From positions 682,001-746,000 of the forward strand of contig CAVYQI010000006.1 of NCBI GenBank assembly GCA_963770635.1: DNA of 64,000 nucleotides, in the 5' to 3' direction. The stretch is from DASZIT01 sp963770635 (GTDB taxonomy: Bacteria; Actinomycetota; Acidimicrobiia; Acidimicrobiales; RAAP-2). The notes under the pieces are model-generated. The model saw only the letters and a program-made list of their open reading frames with translations, ran no database searches and was not told where the DNA came from. The position numbers and the translations under genes are program-made. Position 1 is the stretch's first letter, and the number at the start of each line of letters is the position of its first letter. Of the stretch, positions 1 to 8,561 are shown piece after piece.

Positions 1-209
1 TGGGCGAGCCCCGGTACCGTCCACTGAAGAAGCTTCTTCTGACCACCCACCTCGACGAGTTCGGCCTTTACCCGGGAGGAGATGTTCTTGAATCTGTCGG
101 GTGCTGGCTGCCCGCTCGAAACCAACTCGAAGATCCACAGGAAACGCCGACCAGCGATGGCAAACATGATCGCGGTGATGCTGAGACCAACTGCGAGTCT
201 GACTACCAC
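1..209 (-). CDS. (Fe-S)-binding heterodisulfide-reductase-like membrane protein, N-terminal part, cut by window edge
   Basis: The reading frame begins at GTG (209) behind a good ribosome site (GAGGGAGGAAG) and runs off the left edge after about 69 codons. A hydrophobic first segment (VGLSITAIMFAIAG) is followed by RRFLWIFELVSSGQPAPDRF, then RVKAELVEVVGGQKKLLQW and TVPGLA. This layout matches the start of actinobacterial membrane-bound proteins with a C-terminal pair of heterodisulfide-reductase-type CCG domains, thought to be electron-transfer proteins; that is family knowledge. The CCG cysteine motifs lie outside the window, so the assignment rests on the N-terminus only. Confidence 0.6.
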   Translation of the reverse strand, partial: MVVRLAVGLSITAIMFAIAGRRFLWIFELVSSGQPAPDRFKNISSRVKAELVEVGGQKKLLQWTVPGLA

Positions 210-303
210 TCTGGTTCTTCCTCCCTCAAGGTTACTGGTGAGTAACTAGCGAATTAGCGTAGCTGGGTTACGGCTCGGGGGATTGTTTACCCCGAAAGTG
301 CGG

Positions 304-870
304 TTAGGAACGGAAATTGTCCGAATACCGGCTCGGGGTCGGGCCCCATTGTCCCTGGTACTTGGACTTCAGGCCGTCTGATCCGTAGGGCTTGTCAGCC
401 GCAGTGGTCATCTGCAGAAACGAGATTTGGCCGATCTTCATGCCGGCATAGATGGTGATGGGTAGGTTGGCCACGTTGGATAGCTCAAGGGTGAGGTGGC
501 CGTCCCAGCCGGCGTCTACGAAACCGGCGGTGGAGTGGATCAACAGACCGAGTCGGCCAAGGGAAGACTTGCCCTCCAGGCGGGCGACCAGGTCGTTGGG
601 GAGAGTGATCTTCTCCAAGGTCGAGCCGAGGAGGAATTCCCCGGGGTGGAGGATCAGGGGGTCCGTATCACCGATATCCACAAGCTCGGTCAGATCCTCT
701 TGATCCTCCCGGACGTCGATCACCCGACTGGTGTGGTTCCGGAAGAGCCGGAAGTACTTGTCCACGTGAAGATCCACCGAGGAAGGTTGGATACAGCCCT
801 CCCCGAGTGGCTCGATGGAAATGGTGCCGGCGTCGAGCGCCTCACGGATTGAACGATCGCTGAGAACCAT
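304..870 (-). CDS. dcd: dCTP deaminase (probably dUMP-forming, bifunctional type)
   Basis: This enzyme deaminates dCTP. Actinobacterial members usually also hydrolyse the product to dUMP, supplying thymidylate synthesis in the cytosol. The 188-residue length is that of the family (about 190). Visible motifs are the active-site stretch ARLEGKSSLGRLGLLIHSTA near residue 105, then AGFVDAGWDGHLTLELSN with the conserved Glu of LTLELSN, and the C-terminal GKSKYQGQ-like tail (LKSKYQGQWGPTPS) that closes over the nucleotide. I start it at MVLSDRSIREAL (ATG 870), which matches how the family begins. An ATG at 900 in frame would add ten atypical residues. Trimeric Dcd/Dut fold is expected. It is a housekeeping gene beside tRNA-Gly. 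Confidence 0.93.
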   Translation of the reverse strand: MVLSDRSIREALDAGTISIEPLGEGCIQPSSVDLHVDKYFRLFRNHTSRVIDVREDQEDLTELVDIGDTDPLILHPGEFLLGSTLEKITLPNDLVARLEGKSSLGRLGLLIHSTAGFVDAGWDGHLTLELSNVANLPITIYAGMKIGQISFLQMTTAADKPYGSDGLKSKYQGQWGPTPSRYSDNFRS

Positions 871-923
871 GCCGGGTAGACGATAGTGTGGCCAGCGCAT
901 GCGGGCGTAGATCGTCCGCTGTT

Positions 924-994
924 GCGGGCGTAGTTCAGAGGCAGAACATCAGCTTCCCAAGCTGAGAACGCGAGTTCGATTCTCGTCGCCCGCT
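924..994 (+). tRNA. tRNA-Gly(CCC)
   Basis: A 71-nt cloverleaf can be drawn by hand. The acceptor stem is GCGGGCG/CGCCCGC with discriminator T. The D arm is GTTC-AGAGGCA-GAAC. The anticodon arm is TCAGC-TTCCCAA-GCTGA, giving anticodon CCC after T33. The T arm is GCGAG-TTCGATT-CTCGT. The 3' CCA is not encoded. The first ten bases (GCGGGCGTAG) also occur at 901-910 as a direct repeat, overlapping the far 5' side of the dcd region. Confidence 0.95.
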
Positions 995-1089
995 CTCTTC
1001 GTGTCGCTGCTCTCGAGCCCAAGCGCCGGCAGAAACCGTCGACCCGAATCGCGACGCTCAGGCAAGACGCCAGGCAGTACGTTGTCCAC

Positions 1090-1998
1090 GTGGATGACCG
1101 CCAGAAGCTAATACGCCTGACCGCATTCACGTTCCTCCGCGATCTGGTTGAGCAGTACGGCGAAGTGATTCCGACCGGGCCGCTTAGAGAGGGGTTCCTT
1201 TTCGAGGGCCGACGGGTACCACTCCAGGGTCCCCAGGGCATCTTCAAGCCGGCCGCCATGGACTCCCCCCTCAGCATCACCACCGCTCCCGTCGTCGCCG
1301 GGCACGGCCGACCGTACGACGACGAGCTGGGTCCCGATGTTCTCCGATACCGGTACCGCGGTAACGATCCGAGTCACCGGGACAACGTCGGCCTGCGGAA
1401 CGCGATGCGCGACCAGGTTCCTCTGGTGTACTTCCACGGCATTGACCGAGGGCGTTACCTTGCTCAGTGGCCGGTGTTCATTGTCGGGGATGACCCCCGC
1501 GCCCTCACCTTCACCGTCGTTGTCGACGACGCTCTCGCTGTTGATGAGGACCTGATGGGAGACCCGGCGAATTTCGCCCGGCGCGCTTACGTCACCCGCT
1601 TGGCCCGTCAGCGACTGCACCAACTCGCTTTCCGACACCGGGTTATCCGCGCGTATCGGAGTTCGTGCACGATGTGCAGCTTGCGTCATCCCGAGCTGTT
1701 GGATGCCGCTCACATACTCCCGGATTCGGACCCCGGAGGCGAGCCCGTTACGTCCAACGGCCTGTCACTGTGCAAGCTCCACCACGCCGCCTTCGACCGG
1801 AATGTGGTCGGCATCCGCCCGGATCTGGTAATCGAGGTCCGACAGGACATCCTCGACGAGATCGACGGCCCGATGCTGCGCCACGGGCTCCAGGAGCTTC
1901 ACGGCCGCGAGCTCCGGGTCATCCCCCGTCACCAATCAGAAAGACCGGGGGTGGTGTACTTGGACGAGCGCTACCACCGGTTTTTGGCCGCGGGCTAA
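1090..1998 (+). CDS. HNH endonuclease with long N-terminal domain, possible modification-dependent restriction enzyme
   Basis: A 302-residue protein starting at GTG 1090. The frame is open further upstream but has no other start before the tRNA. The C-terminal third is a classical HNH nuclease: CTMC (zinc Cys pair), LLDAAHILPDSD with the catalytic His, NGLSLCKLHHAAFD, then NVVGIRPD. The first 190 residues carry motifs such as PQGIFKP, LRYRYRG, HRDNVGLR, VPLVYFHGI and AQWPVFIVGDDP. I recognise this as the N-terminal half of a known group of HNH proteins sometimes compared with SRA-like modified-base readers; that comparison is inference. It lies about 95 bp downstream of tRNA-Gly in DNA less GC-rich than the rest of the window. 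No methyltransferase partner is adjacent, which would fit a stand-alone, modification-dependent enzyme. Confidence 0.75.
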   Translation: MDDRQKLIRLTAFTFLRDLVEQYGEVIPTGPLREGFLFEGRRVPLQGPQGIFKPAAMDSPLSITTAPVVAGHGRPYDDELGPDVLRYRYRGNDPSHRDNVGLRNAMRDQVPLVYFHGIDRGRYLAQWPVFIVGDDPRALTFTVVVDDALAVDEDLMGDPANFARRAYVTRLARQRLHQLAFRHRVIRAYRSSCTMCSLRHPELLDAAHILPDSDPGGEPVTSNGLSLCKLHHAAFDRNVVGIRPDLVIEVRQDILDEIDGPMLRHGLQELHGRELRVIPRHQSERPGVVYLDERYHRFLAAG

Positions 1999-2047
1999 TC
2001 GGAACCGCCGTACCTCCCGCTTGATCGGCGGGGCCGGCATTCGGTGG

Positions 2048-3598
2048 CTACGACTCGGCATCTAGTACTTCGGATCCCGATCCGGTCACAGCAGGCTCAA
2101 CAGTGACAAGACGGTCAACGGGAGCGCCGTCGAGGGCACATTGCCAGCGCCGGGCTCCGGTCGGCGAAGACGGCTCCGTCCCGGACGGATTGCGGATGAG
2201 GACCGCCGCCAACAGCCCGCCAGCCGCGCACACGATTCCGGCGATGACCATCGCTGTCCGGAAACCGGGTGCGAACTGACGCGGGCTGAGAGCACTGGTC
2301 CCTGCAATACCCGCAGCAAATGGAAGCACCGCCACTGCGATGAGTCCGGCGGCCCGGGCCACCACGTTGTTGATCGCAGATGCCGCCCCTGCGTGCTCAG
2401 GTGGCGCGGCTCCCATGGCCGTGCTGGTCAGCGGGGCAACGGTGATGGCCAGGCCGATCCCGAACACAATAACGGCCGGTAGCACGTAAGTGGCATAGCT
2501 TGCCCCATCGGTGGCGCGGGTAAGGAGGAGGAGTCCGGCACCAACGACGACGGGGCCGACACTCATCTGAAGCCTAGGTCCGATGCGGGACGCAAGTTGC
2601 CCCGAATATGCGGAGAACATCAACATGATGAAAGTGACCGGTAGAAGAGCCAGCCCGGAATTAAGTGGGGTGTAGCCAGAGACGAGCTGAAGTTCCACCG
2701 GCAACAGGAACAGTGCGCCTCCCAGGGCGCCGTAGACGACGAAGGTGACGGCGTTGGCCGCGCTGAACTGCCGGATGCGGAACATTCCGAGGGGCAACAT
2801 CGGGCTACGTCGGGTGGATTCCACAACGAGGAAAACCGGGCCGGTAACAACCGCAATGATCATCGCGGTCAGAACAACCGGAGACGTCCAGCCCCGCGTC
2901 GGACCTTCGATGAGCGCATAGGTGAGTCCGGTGAGAAAGACAACAGCAAGCGGGGGGCCGACGATATCGAGCCTTCCACTTACCGTCGGATCGTGTGTCT
3001 CAGGTACGTGCCGGGCGGTGAGCACAAGCACGCCAACGGCGACCGGCAGGTTGATAAAGAATACCCACCGCCAGGACCCGGCGGCAATGAGGTAGCCACC
3101 GATCAGTGGTCCAGCCGCCGCCGCCACCCCGCCGAGACCGGACCACGCACCTATGGCCCGGGACCGATCTTCGGATCGAAACGACGCCTGGAGGATGGCC
3201 AGACTTGCCGGCGTGATAAGCGCGCCCCCAATCCCTTGAAGAACGCGGGCGCCAATGAGTATTCCGGCGTTGGGAGCCACGCCACAGAGGGCTGAGGCGA
3301 GTGCAAACCAGACAATTCCGACGGAGAAGACCTTCTTGCGCCCGAACCGGTCGCCGAGCGAGCCGCCAAGCAAGAGGAACGCGGTCAGGGTTAACGAGTA
3401 GCCGGTGATAACCCATTGCAGGGTGCCCAAACCGCTGTGAAACGAGCGGCCGATGGGTGGGAGGGCGATCCCGACCACGGTGGCGTCGAGCGTTGCGATC
3501 CCGGAGCCGAAAACCGCCGCAGCGATGACCCACCGACCACGGGCAGTGTGGTAGGCGATCTGATCGCCGGCCACGGGTGCCGCGGAATTGTCTGCCAT
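2048..3598 (-). CDS. DHA2-family MFS efflux transporter (EmrB/QacA type)
   Basis: A 516-residue integral membrane protein, probably with 14 transmembrane helices, expected to export small toxic compounds using the proton gradient. Motif A is GGSLGDRFGRKKVF after helix 2. The DHA2 signature of helix 1 is seen in ATLDATVVGIALPPI, and motif C-like glycines occur in GLGGVAAAAGPLIGGY. The start ATG at 3598 shares its A with the TGA stop of the upstream nuclease/helicase gene (TGATG), a typical translational-coupling arrangement; an ATG at 3664 lies inside that gene and is rejected. Coupling an exporter to a nuclease/helicase is unusual and may reflect one transferred cassette. Substrate cannot be told from sequence. 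Confidence 0.88.
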   Translation of the reverse strand: MADNSAAPVAGDQIAYHTARGRWVIAAAVFGSGIATLDATVVGIALPPIGRSFHSGLGTLQWVITGYSLTLTAFLLLGGSLGDRFGRKKVFSVGIVWFALASALCGVAPNAGILIGARVLQGIGGALITPASLAILQASFRSEDRSRAIGAWSGLGGVAAAAGPLIGGYLIAAGSWRWVFFINLPVAVGVLVLTARHVPETHDPTVSGRLDIVGPPLAVVFLTGLTYALIEGPTRGWTSPVVLTAMIIAVVTGPVFLVVESTRRSPMLPLGMFRIRQFSAANAVTFVVYGALGGALFLLPVELQLVSGYTPLNSGLALLPVTFIMLMFSAYSGQLASRIGPRLQMSVGPVVVGAGLLLLTRATDGASYATYVLPAVIVFGIGLAITVAPLTSTAMGAAPPEHAGAASAINNVVARAAGLIAVAVLPFAAGIAGTSALSPRQFAPGFRTAMVIAGIVCAAGGLLAAVLIRNPSGTEPSSPTGARRWQCALDGAPVDRLVTVEPAVTGSGSEVLDAES

Positions 3599-6500
3599 CA
3601 GGTGGCCATCTCCACGTACCGGCACAAGCCGTTCACCAGTCGCAACTGGTCGATCGACCGGCACTTGACCGTCAACAGTTTCGGGCTCCCGACCACGATG
3701 GTCATCGCCTGTGCCCGCGACACAGCGACATTCACCCGGTTTCGACTGTAGAGGAACTCCATCCCCCTAGGAATGTCCTCCAGGTTTGACGTGGTCAATG
3801 AAACGATGACCACCGGGGCTTGTTGACCCTGGTATTTGTCAACCGTTCCGACCAGGGCACTGGGAGGCAGCTTCTGCTTCAACATCCGGACCTGGGCGTT
3901 GTACGGCGCAACCACCATCACGTCAGCGGCGGTAACGGGAAGGCGGACGCCATCCTTGTCAGTGAAGGTGCGGCCGAGAAGCGCTCGGTAGCAAGCGCCA
4001 ACTTCGTCAGCCTCCTCGGGAGAGTCAACTCGGTTGCCAATGTGGTCCACCGGTCTCCACCGAAGCCCCGAGCCACCCAGCTCGTCGTCACCGCTGACGG
4101 CTTGCCGTTCACAACCCGGTTCGGACTGGAGGCGCCCTTCGTAAACGATCTCGGAGATGAATGCACAGATCTCTGGATGCAGGCGATGGGTTCGATCAAG
4201 GAAAATCCCCAGCTCGTCGGGCAGGGTGCCGGCATCGCCGAGGATGTGACCCAATGCGGAGGCGTTGGCCCCTGTCGGATGGGTGCCTTTCGAGGGTTGG
4301 GCCAACTGAAGCGGGTCCCCAACCAAGACCAGGTTCTTTGCGGCGGTGGCAACGGCCATCGTGTTGGCCAACGAGAACTGTCCGGCTTCATCGAGGATCA
4401 GATAGTCGAGGCTCTGGTCAAACTGGTCACGGGCAAACATCCAGGCAGTTCCGGCAAGAATATCGACCCCATCGGCCAGATCGTTGGCCATGTCGCCATT
4501 GTCTGTTCGTTGCGTCACCGACGAGTGCAACGAGAAGTTCTTGCCGTTGCTCTTTTGGGATGCCCGGAAGTCCACCTCGGCCTTGTCGGCTTGATCACCG
4601 ATCTCGTCTAACAGATTCGTGATCACCGCGTGTCCGTGGGCGGCAATGCCCACCGACTTGCCTGCATCTATCAGGGCGACGGCCAGCGCCGCAGCAGCTC
4701 TGGTCTTCCCCGATCCGGGAGGTCCCTGCACGGCCAGACAGCCGTGATCGAGTTGTAGGCCAACACGCACCACCGCATCTCCAGCAGCTTCATAGGCATT
4801 GACCAGCTTGCCTTCCGCCAGTGCCGGGTAGGTGCGAGCCGGCCTCCGAAGCAACAGGTCGCGTGCCGCCCGGTAAGGCCCATCCCCGTCAATGCCATCC
4901 CGGATCATGCTCACGGCGATCCGCTGCAGCGCGTCCCGTTGGTTCTTGGTGTCGAGGGGCCCTCCAGGAATCAAACAACGGGGATGGGGGGCCAAAGAAT
5001 TGGTCCCTCTTGACAGCTCCAAGATGCCGGCGTCGGCATCGAGCGAAATCAACGAGCCGGGACCCGGGATCTTGGTCTCATCGGTCCGATTGGCGCGAAC
5101 CGATTCGGGATTAGAAACTGAATCTTCTGCCTTGATCTTGAACTCTTGGGCAGGATCAAAAGTGTATCGATGGATGATCGACCTCTTCTGGCTCCCTGCC
5201 TCGCCTTCGTACTCGAGCCCGGCGATCGACTCGGTATCCAGATATAGATCATCCTCGTCACAATCGAGCGCCCGGTGGTAATACATCCACCATTCCGGCT
5301 TGTCTTCCCGCCGGTGCCAGTCGAGTAGGTGGCCGAAGAGCTCGCTCGCCTTTTCCACGTCCGCGCCGGAGCTGGCTGCTGACCCAGCCAGCCCGATCCG
5401 AAGTGCATCGTTCAGCTCCATCTGTTCGGTCACCTCGGGTGGAGCATCTGCAATCGCGCGGTTCGGGCGCGGGAGCGCCTCCCCGAAAGTGGAGGCGAAC
5501 TCGGCTCGCCGCCACTCGAGCCAGTCGCGCAGCAATCGAGTTGAATCACAGTCGACCCGGTTGTACTCCTCGATGTCATCAAGGATCTGCTGGACGGGAT
5601 CCGCCAGCCACCGCTCGTACTCGATGATCGACGAACCCGCGTCAGTGATTGCCTCGGTCCGAGGCGGCATGTAGAGCGCCTCAAGTTTCTTCAGCGAATA
5701 AGAGGGTGTCCCGACCCGCACTCCTTGCCGCACTATCCGATACAGGTCCACCAACACCTGGCCCCGAAGCAGGAGATCCACCTCCAGCTCTCGGGTTCCG
5801 TACCGACCCATCAGCTTGCCGAGGGCGAGCGGCTCATAGGCGGCGTAGTGGTAGATGTGGAGGTCCGGGTATGCCTTCAGGCGGTCCATGACGAAATCGA
5901 TGAACGCTTCGAAGGAGGTTTTCTCCTCCTCGGGGGTATGGGCCCAGAACGACCGGAAGCCAAAGCTCTGGTCAGCCTCCAGCCAACCGACGCCCAACAG
6001 GTACTCGAGACCACCGTCACCGACAAAGGGATCGCCTTCGATGTCGAAGAAGAGATCACCGGGCGAGGGCTCCGGTAGGGCGCCCAACCCGAGCCCAGGC
6101 TCGTTCACCTCCAGGAGCTCGTGAGGCGGGGGTGCATCTGGGTGGGCGCGGGCCTGGACCTGAAGGGTGGCCTGGCGGCGCAGCTTGTGGAAGGTCGATT
6201 GGGTGATGTCGGGAACCTGATCTTCGACGCAGGCAGCCAGTTCTGCCACCGTAGAGATACCGGCTCGTTCAGCGAGTTTGCGGGCCTGATCAGTTCGAAG
6301 CCCGTAGACCAGTGTCAGCCGGTCGTCCTGGATACGGACGTCATCGCACTGGATCCGCCACGCACAGACAGCGCAATGTGCGACCGGATCGGGGTAGGCC
6401 TCGACCCCATTGATGCAGGCGTCGACGAAGCGGGCCTTGGCCGCCCGGAAGTAGGCGGCGAACTCGGTCAACCGGAGCTTCACCGGCTTCTGCCCGCCGA

Positions 6501-7023
6501 GGACGACGTGAATGTGCTCGGGAGGGTGGCCTTGGAGTCGGGCGAGCTGTTCCGCATACTCACAGAGTTGGAGCACCGCCGAGGGCCGGACGTGCCGGGC
6601 GAGTTTGGTGTCCTCCGGTTCGTAGGAGTAGCCGCCGAAGTCACTGGGCGCCGAGACCCTGGTAAGGAAATCGGCGTGTCCTCTCCAGATCGGACCCTTT
6701 CCAGCGGAGTCGACGAAGGTGGCCTGGTAGATCACGGCCGGGCCCTCGGCCAGCGCCTGATTGGTGAGCTGCACCCGCTTGGCCAGATCGTCGGAGCCGG
6801 GAATCTCGGTGACCTCGAGCCCGTCGGCACGGAGCCGGGCCAGGTACTGTTCCTCGTGCACGATCCCTCGCTTTTGGACGACTGCCATCTCCGCGTCGTC
6901 GCCGGTGGGCTTGTCCAGAAGGTGGTAGGCGACTTGGAGGGACAGCTCGGTGAGATGGTCGCAGTAGAGGAAACCGACCAGGTCGGTCGGGCTCAGGACC
7001 AACCGTTCATCTTCGAGATACAT
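3598..7023 (-). CDS. TM0106-family RecB-like nuclease fused to SF1 (UPF1/Dna2-like) helicase
   Basis: A 1141-residue DNA- or RNA-processing enzyme. The N-terminus (SPTDLVGFLYCDHLTELSL) and a PD-(D/E)XK core near residue 150 (YEPEDTKLARH, then LQLCEYAEQL) are RecB/Cas4-like, with CAVCAWRIQC supplying possible Fe-S cysteines. Around residue 330 comes an RNase H-like exonuclease block (FFDIEGDPFVGDGG, later DCDSTRLLRDWL). The C-terminal helicase has Walker A GPPGSGKT near residue 770, Walker B LILDEAGQ, GDPLQLAQP, RTHRLHPEI, VDKYQGQQAPVVIVS and VNVAVSRAQ. The start ATG 7023 has an ideal ribosome site (GGAAGGAG). The family is known from bacteria as a putative repair or genome-defence nuclease; its exact role is not established. 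It is transcribed divergently from the NERD gene and coupled to the MFS gene. Confidence 0.88.
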   Translation of the reverse strand: MYLEDERLVLSPTDLVGFLYCDHLTELSLQVAYHLLDKPTGDDAEMAVVQKRGIVHEEQYLARLRADGLEVTEIPGSDDLAKRVQLTNQALAEGPAVIYQATFVDSAGKGPIWRGHADFLTRVSAPSDFGGYSYEPEDTKLARHVRPSAVLQLCEYAEQLARLQGHPPEHIHVVLGGQKPVKLRLTEFAAYFRAAKARFVDACINGVEAYPDPVAHCAVCAWRIQCDDVRIQDDRLTLVYGLRTDQARKLAERAGISTVAELAACVEDQVPDITQSTFHKLRRQATLQVQARAHPDAPPPHELLEVNEPGLGLGALPEPSPGDLFFDIEGDPFVGDGGLEYLLGVGWLEADQSFGFRSFWAHTPEEEKTSFEAFIDFVMDRLKAYPDLHIYHYAAYEPLALGKLMGRYGTRELEVDLLLRGQVLVDLYRIVRQGVRVGTPSYSLKKLEALYMPPRTEAITDAGSSIIEYERWLADPVQQILDDIEEYNRVDCDSTRLLRDWLEWRRAEFASTFGEALPRPNRAIADAPPEVTEQMELNDALRIGLAGSAASSGADVEKASELFGHLLDWHRREDKPEWWMYYHRALDCDEDDLYLDTESIAGLEYEGEAGSQKRSIIHRYTFDPAQEFKIKAEDSVSNPESVRANRTDETKIPGPGSLISLDADAGILELSRGTNSLAPHPRCLIPGGPLDTKNQRDALQRIAVSMIRDGIDGDGPYRAARDLLLRRPARTYPALAEGKLVNAYEAAGDAVVRVGLQLDHGCLAVQGPPGSGKTRAAAALAVALIDAGKSVGIAAHGHAVITNLLDEIGDQADKAEVDFRASQKSNGKNFSLHSSVTQRTDNGDMANDLADGVDILAGTAWMFARDQFDQSLDYLILDEAGQFSLANTMAVATAAKNLVLVGDPLQLAQPSKGTHPTGANASALGHILGDAGTLPDELGIFLDRTHRLHPEICAFISEIVYEGRLQSEPGCERQAVSGDDELGGSGLRWRPVDHIGNRVDSPEEADEVGACYRALLGRTFTDKDGVRLPVTAADVMVVAPYNAQVRMLKQKLPPSALVGTVDKYQGQQAPVVIVSLTTSNLEDIPRGMEFLYSRNRVNVAVSRAQAMTIVVGSPKLLTVKCRSIDQLRLVNGLCRYVEMAT

Positions 7024-7107
7024 GCGACTCCTTCCTGGCTCGATCATGCCAGCCGTCTGTGACTTTCGCGGGCCCCATCCACCCTCCGCCATCGCCTACC
7101 AGCCAAT

Positions 7108-8160
7108 ATGTGGTCCGGGCAGGCCAGCGCCCTAAAGGGTGCGCGGGGTCGGACCGATATACGAGGTATGGATGGCGTGAAGAGCGTGCCTCAGCGAATG
7201 CATGATCAGCATCGACTTTCCCCGCAGACCGGGATCTGCGAGGAGGACGGTTGGTGCAACCTCAAGAACCGGGGCCAGGTCCTCGAACATGAGGATCTCC
7301 GCTCCAATTTCGAACTCCTTCTGGCCCAACACGGGATCGAATGGCCTCGGGTTGGTGGTACTGACGCCTCGGATTTCGCTTCGGTCGTCCCTGCCGAGCC
7401 TCTCGATGTCGGGCGCCGGCCTTTCGTCCCCGCACCGCCCCGGGGCCCGGTGTCGGTTCCTGACGTCTTTGCTGCGCCGTCGGGTCTCGCTTCTGTTTCA
7501 TCCGGGCCGGCTCCGAGCCAGGCCCGCTTCGAGGGCTCATTGGTCGTTTTGCCCTCCACCCGATCCTCTGGCCAGGGGGTCAAGGCTCAGGCAGTCGTGC
7601 AGAAGAGGACGGCACCGGTCCGCACCTTCGTGAGCCGCCTCCTCGGGGCGCCCCCCGAGAATCACTCGTCCCGGGTGGGTTCCGATGGCGAGGAGCAGGT
7701 TGCAAATCAGCTGGCCAAACTTCCCACTGGTTGGCGCGTCTTCCACTCGCTGCCTGCTGGCTCCCACGCCTCAGATATTGATCACGTAGTGGTGGGCGGC
7801 GGCGGAGTCTTCATCATGAACACCAAGCACCATCCGGGAGCCACTATCTGGGTTGATGGCGACACCTTCATGGTCAACGGGACCAAGCACCCATACGTGC
7901 GCGATGCTCGGCATGAAGCTGTGCGGGCCACTCGGACTCTCACTGAGTTGGCAGGATTCGCGGTCCCGGCCATTGCGGTCGTCGCGGTCGTCGGAGCCCA
8001 CGAAGGACTTACGGTGAAGTCACAGCCTGGTGATGGCGCCGTCCACGTGGTTCCTCGCCGCAGCCTGGTCAACTGGCTCGTGGGCCACCGGACGATCTTT
8101 ACTCCGCAACAGGTGGAGGTTGTGGCCGAAGCAGCTCGGCACTCTTCAGCTTGGTCTTAA
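7108..8160 (+). CDS. NERD-domain (nuclease-related) protein
   Basis: A protein of up to 350 residues, with start uncertain: ATGs at 7108, 7168 and 7198 all lack a convincing ribosome site. The first 180 residues are Pro/Ser/Ala-rich and probably disordered. From about residue 190 there is a NERD domain: GSDGEEQVANQLAKLP, then SHASDIDHVVVGGGGVFIMN followed by TKHH, and later RATRTL with a hydrophobic C-terminal half. The acidic D-x-D and the T-K pair correspond to the restriction-endonuclease-like active site shared by NERD proteins. NERD proteins are often found with helicases, and here the gene is divergent from a nuclease/helicase, separated by about 85-170 bp, so a joint role in nucleic-acid processing is a reasonable inference. 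Confidence 0.75.
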   Translation: MWSGQASALKGARGRTDIRGMDGVKSVPQRMHDQHRLSPQTGICEEDGWCNLKNRGQVLEHEDLRSNFELLLAQHGIEWPRVGGTDASDFASVVPAEPLDVGRRPFVPAPPRGPVSVPDVFAAPSGLASVSSGPAPSQARFEGSLVVLPSTRSSGQGVKAQAVVQKRTAPVRTFVSRLLGAPPENHSSRVGSDGEEQVANQLAKLPTGWRVFHSLPAGSHASDIDHVVVGGGGVFIMNTKHHPGATIWVDGDTFMVNGTKHPYVRDARHEAVRATRTLTELAGFAVPAIAVVAVVGAHEGLTVKSQPGDGAVHVVPRRSLVNWLVGHRTIFTPQQVEVVAEAARHSSAWS

Positions 8161-8172
8161 CGCCGTGACTCG

Positions 8173-8484
8173 CTAGGCCCAACATTTCTCGCACTTCTGG
8201 AGGACGCCGCCGCCGATACCGGAGCTCGCCCATTCCTCTAGCGCGGCGATGGTCGGCGAGCACACTTTTATGTAACCCACCGTTGTCCATGGCGACTGAG
8301 TTCCGTTGATCGTGTAGCAGTCGGCCCAATGAAGCAACAAGTAGTCGGCTGTCGGGTTCCGGTAGAAATTGACGACGTACCCGCGGGAATTCTGGCGCGT
8401 CCAGAAGAGGTCGTCGAGGTTCCCGGGCCAGACGACCGCTTCATCACGACAGCTGTAGAAGTGTCACCCGAAATTTGTCGCCAT
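8173..8484 (-). pseudogene. small conserved-looking protein gene with in-frame TGA at codon 7
   Basis: Reading leftward from ATG 8484, the frame gives MATNFG, then TGA (8464-8466), then an uninterrupted, protein-like sequence of 96 residues ending at TAG 8173. It includes RGYVVNFYRNPTADYLLLHW, ADCYTINGT, YIKVCSPTIAALEEWAS and a C-terminal CEKCW. The Cys pairs, aromatic residues and ordered composition look like small actinobacterial zinc-ribbon-like hypothetical proteins. After the TGA there is no ATG or GTG before the tandem TTGs at the middle of the protein. I read it as a gene with a nonsense mutation (CGA or TGG to TGA) or a lost start. It lies in the 400-bp gap between the NERD and ARPP-1 genes. 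Confidence 0.5.
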
Positions 8485-8561
8485 GCGCAAATCACACCCA
8501 TGTAACTGTCACACCCTCTGCCCATACTGGTTACAAGAAGCAATGGCAAAGGAGCCAGACC

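Noticed and set aside
1108..1713. Long minus-strand frame opposite the HNH gene
   Set aside because: It mirrors the HNH gene in antisense; composition and lack of start signals mark it as a shadow.
3598..3664. Upstream ATG 3664 for the MFS gene
   Set aside because: It overlaps the helicase coding region by 66 bp; the TGATG junction supports 3598.
8464..8466. TGA as a selenocysteine codon
   Set aside because: No SECIS-like hairpin is evident just downstream and the protein is not a known selenoprotein type; a nonsense mutation is simpler.
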